From: Pleurocapsa sp. MO_226.B13
GTDB lineage: Bacteria > Cyanobacteriota > Cyanobacteriia > Cyanobacteriales > Xenococcaceae
Direction: 5' to 3'
Assembly (NCBI GenBank): GCA_030064795.1
Contig: JASJEI010000340.1
Coordinates: 1-30,043, forward strand
Length of the DNA: 30,043 nt
Shown here: positions 23,884 to 30,043 of the stretch, one piece after another
Numbering within the stretch: the first letter of the stretch is position 1
Layout of the letters: each line of letters begins with the position of its first letter
Program-made: the position numbers and the translations under genes
Notes under the pieces: model-generated
Told to the model about the DNA's origin: nothing
The model's input: the letters and a program-made list of their open reading frames with translations, nothing else
The model's database searches: none

Positions 23884-24606
23884 ATGAAACAAAATCTTAT
23901 GCTAGTTAAGCAAGTAGGTTCGCGCCTTAAAGGTCTAATTGCTTCTATCCTAGTGGCGATCTTAGCTCTATTTTGTCTAGTAGCACCAGCGATCGCAACT
24001 GGTTTATACGATTTACCTAATTTTGAAGCGGATCGGACTTGGGTAGTCGATACGGCCGATGCCATTAGTGCTTCTAACGAAGGTAAGCTAAAAAAAACTC
24101 TGATCCAGTTGGCTGACGAAACAGGACAGGAAGTAAGAATGGTGGCAATTCGCCGTTTAGACTATGGAGAAACCATAGACAGTTTTGCCGACGAAATATT
24201 TCAAGACTGGTTTAAGGATGCTGAAGCACGAGCCAATCAAACCTTAATCGTCTTGGATACCCTAACTAATAATGTTGCGATCCGCACGGGAGATGCTGCT
24301 CAAGAACTAGTTAATACAGAAATTGCCGAAAGTATTCTAGATGACACTTTGGGTTACAATATCCGCAACGGAAATAAATACAACCAAGCCTTTCTCGATA
24401 CGAGCGATCGCTTGGTAGCAGTTCTTTCTGGATTAGAAGATCCAGGCCCTCCAGAAATGGAAGATGAAATTCAGATTGAAGGTACGTTTACTAAAGCCGA
24501 AGATACCGACCAAGGTAGTGCAACTATTTGGGTAATTGGATTTTTGATTATTGCCACGATTATTCCAATGGCGACTTATTATTGGTATGTTGGATTTGGT
24601 AATTAA
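23884..24606 (+). CDS. psb32: TPM-domain protein, Psb32-type photosystem II repair factor
   Basis: 240 residues from the ATG at 23884, which starts right before a clear signal segment (LKGLIASILVAILALFCLVAPAIA). The upstream in-frame ATG at 23761 would add 41 residues without a signal character. Residues ~45-190 form a TPM domain: YDLPNFEADRTWVVDTADAIS, LADETGQEVRMVAI, NQTLIVLDTLTNNVAIRTGD. One C-terminal membrane helix (ATIWVIGFLIIATIIPM) anchors it. This architecture matches cyanobacterial Psb32, implicated in photosystem II repair. Other TPM proteins share it, so the name is probable rather than certain. It follows psaL on the same strand. Confidence 0.75.
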   Translation: MKQNLMLVKQVGSRLKGLIASILVAILALFCLVAPAIATGLYDLPNFEADRTWVVDTADAISASNEGKLKKTLIQLADETGQEVRMVAIRRLDYGETIDSFADEIFQDWFKDAEARANQTLIVLDTLTNNVAIRTGDAAQELVNTEIAESILDDTLGYNIRNGNKYNQAFLDTSDRLVAVLSGLEDPGPPEMEDEIQIEGTFTKAEDTDQGSATIWVIGFLIIATIIPMATYYWYVGFGN

Positions 24607-24615
24607 TTCCCGTGG

Positions 24616-24672
24616 GGTGGGCAGCTTGTTTAATTTGTCGAGCAACTAAGCTGCAACTTTTGCCCACCTTTT
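24616..24672 (+). terminator. Rho-independent terminator after the psb32-type gene
   Basis: GGTGGGCA at 24616 pairs with TGCCCACC at 24661-24668, with an inner pairing of AGCTT/AAGCT, followed by TTTT. It lies between convergent genes and may also stop the DUF4346 transcript. Confidence 0.7.
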
Positions 24673-24685
24673 CCTAGGAATTATC

Positions 24686-25081
24686 TCAATCTTGAACGTA
24701 TTCAAGATTATTAACTAAAGCATACTCAGCGCGAGCGAACTCACGTCCCAAATAGGCTGCATGGTCTAACATCGTGATCGGACAGGGTTGAGGTTCTTCA
24801 ATTACTTTGATACACAGTTCTTTTGCGGTTCTTCCCGTATAGAGAGTTTCCGCAACCCGCTCGACTTTTTTCCCGCCACAGGCAATTACCTCTCCTGTGT
24901 CTGGATCGACTGCTAAACCGCGCTCGTTGATGATGTTGGTATAGTGTTTAGCACAAATCAAACCAGCTTCGCGGTCTAGATAGATAATGTAATATCCGCC
25001 AGGATCGAGAGCAATAGGACGTTTGGAAAGTTCATCGTCTAAAGCTTTTAAGCGCTCGCTATTGATACTTGTAGTTGGCAT
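24686..25081 (-). CDS. DUF4346-type conserved cyanobacterial protein
   Basis: 131 residues with no membrane segment. Characteristic stretches are LDPGGYYIIYLDREAGLICAKHYTN, VDPDTGEVIACGG, TAKELCIKV and LDHAAYLGREFARAEYAL. These match the DUF4346 domain, which occurs in nearly all cyanobacteria as a short protein and is also found fused to other domains. No function is established. Two Cys (GLICAKHY and IACGG) and two His are conserved-looking and could bind a metal; that is speculation. It is a single gene, convergent with the psb32-type gene. Confidence 0.75.
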   Translation of the reverse strand: MPTTSINSERLKALDDELSKRPIALDPGGYYIIYLDREAGLICAKHYTNIINERGLAVDPDTGEVIACGGKKVERVAETLYTGRTAKELCIKVIEEPQPCPITMLDHAAYLGREFARAEYALVNNLEYVQD

Positions 25082-25442
25082 TCAAAATCCACAAAGTTAA
25101 TATGTCTTGTCCAACAAATATGATATAACATTCGTCATTTATTAGTTGGCTTTTGTTTCTTTCCTTTACTCTTCAACGGTACTACCCTAATTTTTACTAG
25201 CCATTTTCTACCCTTGATAGATCAGTAGATGGACAAGTTTTTTTTCAGAATTGATCGGCAGCTAAGAATTTAACTTTCAATGGCTCTTTAATTAGTACTT
25301 TAGTACCAGCAAAGGGAGTAAGTATAACTTTTATTTATATTAAAATCGAGTTTCAGTTGAGTTTATAGATGCAGTGAGGATTTGGGAGCTTAAAATGCTA
25401 AATTATCACGCGTTGTTTAAAAATTCATTGATTAAAAAATAA
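25082..25442. other. Intergenic region before the IS remnant
   Basis: 361 bp, AT-rich. The part nearest the DUF4346 gene should contain its promoter. The part nearest 25443 probably includes the left end of the IS, but I could not match it to the right side as a terminal inverted repeat. Confidence 0.35.
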
Positions 25443-26699
25443 TTGACTACTTCAACTGAAAAAGCAGTTTTAACTGATAAAGATACCTTAAAAGAAGTTA
25501 TTGACTGTTTAAGCCAGCATATTTCAATTAAGACCCAAGGTGCTTTTAATCATACTTATTTATTGAATATTTTAAGAGGAGCAGCTAGTAATACAGATAG
25601 TAGAGAAAATACAACTAAGAAGTTAAAAAAGTCTGGTTATGGTAAAAATGTTAAATATCCCGATCGCCAAATTTAAAAGTTTCCCAGAATTAGAAATTCA
25701 ACTAAATTTAGCCTTGATAAGTAGATTACCTCGTCGAATTTAAAAAGGAAAGTTAAAACTGGCTATCGATTTAAATTTAATCCCTTATTATGGTAAACCA
25801 AGCAAACAAGAGCAGGATTATATTGATCGCAGTCAGGCTAAAAATGGCACTTCTTCTTTTTATGCTTATGCTAGCTTGTATGTAATTCTTAAAAATAAAA
25901 GAGTAACTTTAGCTGTTATTGGAGTAAAAAATAATTATACTTCTGTTGCAACTATCAGTTACCTTCTCAGCAAAGTCAATTCTTTAAATCTTAAAATTAA
26001 AAGTCTTTATTTAGATAGAGGGTTCTACAGTAGTTCAGTAATACGCTGGTTAAAAGCTTTAGATATACCTTTTATAATGCCAGGAATTCGGAATGGTAAA
26101 ACTGGGGGAATCAACCAATACTTGAAAGGTAAAAAAAGTTATAAAACAACTCATACTATGAATAAAGGTAAAGATAATGAAGTAACTTTTCCGCTCTGGA
26201 TTGTTTGTAAATATCTTAAAGGGAAACGAAGGAAATTTGGAGTTGAATATTTACCTTACGTAGTTTATAAAGTCACGATAAGTTTAAATTATATCTATCA
26301 AGATTACCGTAAAAGATTTGGGATTGAAACTAGCTACCGTCTAAAAAATATTTGTCGAATTAGAACTACTACTAAAAATCCTCTCCTGAGATTACTCTAT
26401 GTGGGGATTTCGTTTTTGCTGGTTAATATTTGGATTTATATTTTATGGTTAAAAATATCTAAACCCAGACAGGGCTTCAATAATCTAGGACATATATGGA
26501 CAGTCTTATATTTCAGTTGTCTGTGTATGCCGAGGATGCTCTTTTTCCGAGACTGTCCATATATGTCTAGGATTTCTCTCGGGGTGGATTATAGTCTATA
26601 ATTATTTGTTGACTTTAAAACAAATGCTAGCTTTTTTATCTAATGTAATAAATCGAATTTATGAAGTGAGGGAAATAGTCTATATTCCCAGCAGTTAAT
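25443..26699 (+). pseudogene. Decayed ISH3-type transposase gene
   Basis: Pieces of a single DDE transposase. The N-terminal part lies at 25443-25676 (TTG start, SQHISIKTQGAFNHTYLLNILRG). After a frameshift, the same frame as the main body continues but has a stop at 25741-25743. The catalytic region follows: AIDLNLIPYYGKPS (first Asp), LYLDRGFYSS (second Asp) and RFGIETSYR (Glu). The C-terminal end (LTLKQMLAFLSNVINRIYEVREIVYIPSS) resumes after 26570 beyond a small insertion. The core matches ISH3-group transposases of the IS4/ISNCY assembly. A stop, a frameshift and an insertion make it inactive. Confidence 0.8.
26485..26570. mobile_element. 86-bp MITE inserted in the transposase gene
   Basis: Near-perfect terminal inverted repeats: the left end CTAGGACATATATGGACAGTC, stated here only by its bounds 26485-26505, and the right end GACTGTCCATATATGTCTAG at 26551-26570, differing by one inserted G. 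The central 45 bp has no coding content. It interrupts the 3' part of the transposase frame, so it arrived after the IS. Confidence 0.85.
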
Positions 26700-27017
26700 T
26701 AACAGTTATACTCATCCCAAAAAATAAGTTGAATATCAGCACTAGGGTCTGTTTAACTCTTGATACTGGTGCTGATCAGGGATAACTTTTGTCAAAATAT
26801 GCTCAAATGTCCCATATTTCTTGAAAAATTTTCCATCGAATCCCTCAATTATTTTTGACTTATATTAAGGAGAAAATATTCTCGCTTTTCTAATAGTTTT
26901 ATTCCCCAAATATCCAGGTACTACTACAACTCAAATCATCGCGAATTAATTTAATAACTAATACTTATGTTTATTCGAGCTTTTTAGAAGATTAGTACTA
27001 ATAAAAATTGTGCTTAG
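26700..27017. other. Intergenic region between IS remnant and exoprotein fragment
   Basis: About 320 bp. It includes an 11-bp stem-loop at 26735-26776 (ATCAGCAC/GTGCTGAT with one wobble) that may belong to the IS end. Otherwise it is AT-rich with no gene. Confidence 0.4.
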
Positions 27018-28934
27018 AAGTCATTTTTTTCTAGCGATCGCGCTACTTCAAAAACTTGTCCATCTACTGATATTACTGCCACTGGAAATGTTACTTTTGA
27101 AGGGGAAAATTCAGATGGTTTGGGTAGTGGTGCTACTAGTCAGCTTAATCCAAAAGCAGAAGCAGATTTAGAGAAGAGAAATGCAGGGAATATAAATATC
27201 TCTACTGGAGGAAACTTGACTTTGAAAGATGGAGGACGAGTTGATGTTAGTACCAACGATCTAGGAGATGCAGGAAATATCGATATTACCGCCACTGGAA
27301 ATGTTACTTTTGAAGGGGAAAATTTAGATGGTTTTGGCAGTGGTGCTACTAGCCAGGTTAATCCAGAAGCAAAAGGAAATGCTGGAAATATAACTGTCTC
27401 TATTGGGGGCAGTCTAAATTTAAGCGATCGAGGGCGAGTTGATGCTAGTTCCTTTGGTGAAGGAAATGCAGGTTTGGTCAATATTGAGGTGACAGGGGGT
27501 CTTTTTATTGATGGAGAAAAAAATTTACAAGGTTTTGGCAGTGGTGTTGCTAGTCTGGTTGCAGAAGGTGTTAAAGGAAATTCAGCATGTATAACTATTT
27601 CCACTGGAGGCAACCTAACTTTGACCAATGAAGGACGAGTTGATACCACTAATGGTGGTATGGGCAACGCGGGAAATATAAGCGTCTCGACTGGGGGGAA
27701 GCTGGCTTTAACAAACGGAGGACAGATTAATGCTAATACTAATCAAGGCAATGGAGGACAAATAGATATTATTGCTGCAAGTGATATTACTTTTGAGGGG
27801 AAAGATTCACAAGGTTTTGGCAGTGGTATTACTAGTCTAGTCGATCTAGACACAGAAGGAGATTCGGGAAATGTGACTATTTTTACTGGGGGCAACCTGA
27901 GTTTAAAAGATGGAGGACGAGTTGATGTTGGTACTTCGGGTAAAGGCAATGCAGGCTTAATTGATATTACTGCTACAGGTGATATTACTTTTAAGGGGAG
28001 AAATTCAGCGAACGGTTTCGGCAGTGGTGTTACTAGTCAGGTTAATCCAGGTGCAACGGGAAATTCAGCAGGTATAATCATCTCCACTCAGGGCAACCTG
28101 AGTTTAAAGGATGGAGGGCGAGTTGATGCCAGTGCGAATAATAGTCAAGGGAATGCAGGAAATGTAGTTATTGATGCCAATTCAATTGAATTAGCAAATG
28201 AAGCCACGATTATTGCACAGACTCAATCGGAAACTGTTAATAGTGCCAATATCGAGCTTAAAGTTGCAGAAGATATTACTTTGGATAATAATAGTCTGAT
28301 TTCGGCTGAAGCACTAAACAATGCTAACGGCGGTAATTTAACTATTGATTCTAACTTTATCATTGCTTTTCCCAATGGTAATAACGACATAATTGCTAGT
28401 GCAGAACAAGGGCAAGGTGGAAACATTGAGATTACTGGCAATTCCTATTTAATTGGGATTAAAGAACGTCCTTTGAATAATTCAACCAACGATATTAATG
28501 CTAGTTCTGATTTCGGTATAGATGGCAGGATTACAATTGATACTATCGGTTTGGAGGCTTTTCAAGAAACTGCCGAACCGCCAGCCAACATCGTCGAATC
28601 AGATCAAGTGGTTACTCGAGTTTGCGATCCGACAAAAGCAGCAGAAAACATTTTAGCTGGCGAAGAAAATACTTTAACGATTCAAGAGCGAAGCACTAGT
28701 TCTTCTCACCAGATCGATCTTATGACCTCCAATCAAATTTTGGATCGTACTTCCTCTCCATCAGGCTATAAAAAGTCGCGAAAAAGAAAAAAAGCAGCAC
28801 CAATCTTAACTGCGCAAGGTGCGATTTATCCTGCGCGGGGAGTAGTTCGACAAGCCGATGGCACAATTATTTTAACTGCTCATAACCTAGATCGCAATCA
28901 ACGCGCTCCCGTTTATTCACCTAATTGTGGATAG
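27018..28934 (+). pseudogene. 3' part of a filamentous haemagglutinin-like exoprotein gene
   Basis: An open frame with no valid start and no secretion domain. From about 27066 it encodes five imperfect beta-helix modules of about 65-95 residues built on NITVSTGGNLxLxDGGRVDxST and DITATGNVTFEGEN...GFGSGVTSQV. These are followed by a C-terminal region (IELANEATIIAQ..., VVTRVCDPTKAAEN, KKAAPILTAQGAIYPARGVV) similar to the ends of cyanobacterial two-partner-secretion adhesins. A TTG at 27120 and other internal starts would not give a secretable protein. The N-terminal signal peptide and TPS domain are missing, so it is a truncated remnant. The repeats carry no Cys except one and are rich in Gly, Asn and Asp. 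Confidence 0.75.
27066..28180. repeat. Tandem beta-helix coding repeats, ~200-285 bp units
   Basis: Five imperfect DNA repeats can be followed by the recurring block GGxAGTGGTG(T/C)TACTAG, near 27123, 27337, 27536, 27821 and 28019. Spacing varies because one unit carries an extra half-module (about 27665-27750). Confidence 0.75.
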
Positions 28935-28974
28935 TATGTAAAATTATCTGTTATGGAGCGATCGCTCGATACTT

Positions 28975-29955
28975 TTGAAGCCGATTGTAATGATAATATT
29001 TTTGGCAAACTTCAATCTTGATTTCGAGACTATTGTGTATAAATCTCTCTCTCCTTTATTTCAGATATTTCTCTCTATCTTTAGTTGTTTTTTGGCAACA
29101 GCCACCTTAGCCCAGATTATCCCCGATAATACCCTAGACACCCAAGTCAATTCTGAAGGGGACGTTTCAGAAATTACAGGAGGGCAAACCCGAGGCGATA
29201 ATTTGTTTCACAGCTTCCAAGACTTTTCTCTCCAGACTGGTACGGAAGCTTTTTTTAATAACGCGGAGAATATCGCGAATATCTTCAGCCGAGTTACGGG
29301 AGGTAATATTTCTAATATTGACGGTTTGATTCGGGCAAATGGTAGTGCCGATTTATTCCTAATTAACCCCGCAGGAATTATTTTTGGTGAGAATGCTCGG
29401 TTAGATATCGGTGGTTCATTTTTAGCTAGTACTGCCAGTAGTATTTTGTTTGAAGAGGCGGGAGATATCAATATTGAAGCTACAGGAGATATCACTTTTG
29501 ATGGTGAAGATTCAGAAGGTCTTCTTGGTGGTGTTGCCAGTCTTGTTGACGAAGAAGCAGTAGGAGATGGGGGAAACGTTACTATCCGTACTGATAATCT
29601 GACCTTAACTAATGGAGGAGAAATTGTCGTCAATACCGAAGGTCAAGGAAATGCAGGAAATATTAATATTACCGCTACAGGAGATGTAACTTTTGATGGT
29701 GAAGATTCCAATGGTATTGTCAGTGGAGTTGATAGTGTGGTTATACCAGGAGCAAAAGGAGATGGGGGAAACGTTACTATCCGTACCAATAATCTGACCT
29801 TAACTAATGGAGGAGAAATTGACGTTAATACAGGAAGTCAGGGAAATGCTGGAGCTATTGATATTACTGCTACAGAAAATATGACAATCGATGGAGAATC
29901 TTCAGATGGTGTTTCTAGTGGTGTATTTAGTAGCACGTATTTATATTTGAGTTGA
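28975..29955 (+). pseudogene. 5' part of a two-partner-secretion exoprotein gene, truncated
   Basis: 326 residues starting at TTG 28975, or ATG 28990. A long signal segment (LFQIFLSIFSCFLATATLAQ) precedes the TPS domain: DNTLDTQVNSEGDVSEITGG, RGDNLFHSFQDFSLQTGTEAFF, and the NPxGI motif as NPAGI at 131-135, followed by FGENARLDIGGSFLASTASSILF. The usual continuation with NVPIGLQ is absent, and the frame passes straight into beta-helix repeats with a 195-bp period. The frame ends abruptly at TYLYLS, well short of a normal protein of 700 or more residues, where sequence unlike the repeats begins. It lies 40 bp after the 3' fragment of a related gene. Confidence 0.75.
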
Positions 29956-30043
29956 TTTCTAGACGCAAATTTTTAATTGATTCCGAGTCTATTCGTTTTT
30001 TGTCACTGTTGCTCTACGTTTTTCTTTCTTGCTTTTCACCTCA
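29940..30043. other. Breakpoint and unidentified sequence at the window end
   Basis: Similarity to the exoprotein repeats stops near 29935. On the minus strand a short open stretch entering from the edge ends near 29990 with a basic sequence (KSKKEKRRATVTKNE), which could be the C-terminus of a transposase. Too little is present to identify it. Confidence 0.3.

Noticed and set aside
27140..28441. Long open frames antisense to the exoprotein repeats (also at 29208-29633)
   Set aside because: They follow from the repetitive Gly/Thr/Asn codons of the real frame; their Pro/Ser/Lys-rich composition matches no family.
1..30043. tRNA or rRNA genes
   Set aside because: I scanned the gaps for cloverleaf-like sequence and the conserved TTCGA-type arm and saw none, though I could not run a covariance search.

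Overview
The window looks like a chromosomal segment of a cyanobacterium. It carries photosystem I genes (psaL, psaI), a Psb32-type gene, cyanobacterial conserved genes (a DUF4346 protein, a CoaR/CoaT pair) and very many HIP1 palindromes (GCGATCGC) in low-GC DNA. The many IS and MITE remnants, tandem haemagglutinin-like exoprotein fragments and decayed genes suggest a large, plastic genome such as those of the Pleurocapsales or related unicellular/colonial lineages. The taxon is inference.

Layout. (1) 1-2887: a possible 47-residue small protein and a large WD40 protein with an uncharacterised N-terminal half. (2) 2884-7586: a metal-homeostasis block. It holds an HMA2-like protein, a small HMA metallochaperone and a FeoC-like Cys-rich winged-helix protein on the minus strand, then the divergent cobalt sensor coaR and cobalt-exporting P-type ATPase coaT with a visible operator-promoter between them. 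(3) 7911-12493: four plus-strand genes that look like a small cyclitol pathway: a sugar phosphate cyclase with 2-deoxy-scyllo-inosose synthase (DOIS)-like signatures, an MFS exporter, a TIM-barrel sugar epimerase/isomerase and an SDR oxidoreductase. This is the most interesting candidate for an undescribed system. (4) 12517-13325: junk made of a partial duplicate of the neighbouring YwiC-like gene and a decayed GFA-type gene. (5) 13419-15505: a minus-strand operon of an HTH-fused TVP38/TMEM64-type membrane protein, a cupin and a YwiC-like membrane protein. (6) 15662-16079: a Gly-Gly-Glu-repeat secreted peptide abutting the 3' end of a histidine-phosphatase gene, probably a deletion scar. (7) 16321-20670: a ferrous-iron uptake operon with feoA, a double-domain feoA, feoB and a methyltransferase. 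(8) 21032-25081: a TPR lipoprotein-like secreted protein, a MITE-like element with internal 36-bp repeats, an EI24-family membrane protein, psaI divergent from psaL, a Psb32-type TPM protein and a DUF4346 protein. (9) 25443-30043: a dead ISH3-type IS with an 86-bp MITE inside it, then the 3' part of one two-partner-secretion exoprotein gene and the 5' part of another, the latter cut short near the window end.

How the genes work together: the metal block and the feo operon deal with cobalt export and iron import. The photosystem genes sit together with a photosystem repair factor. The cyclase cluster would convert a hexose phosphate to a carbocyclic ketone, epimerise and/or reduce it, and export the product. 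That pathway order is inferred from family membership only.
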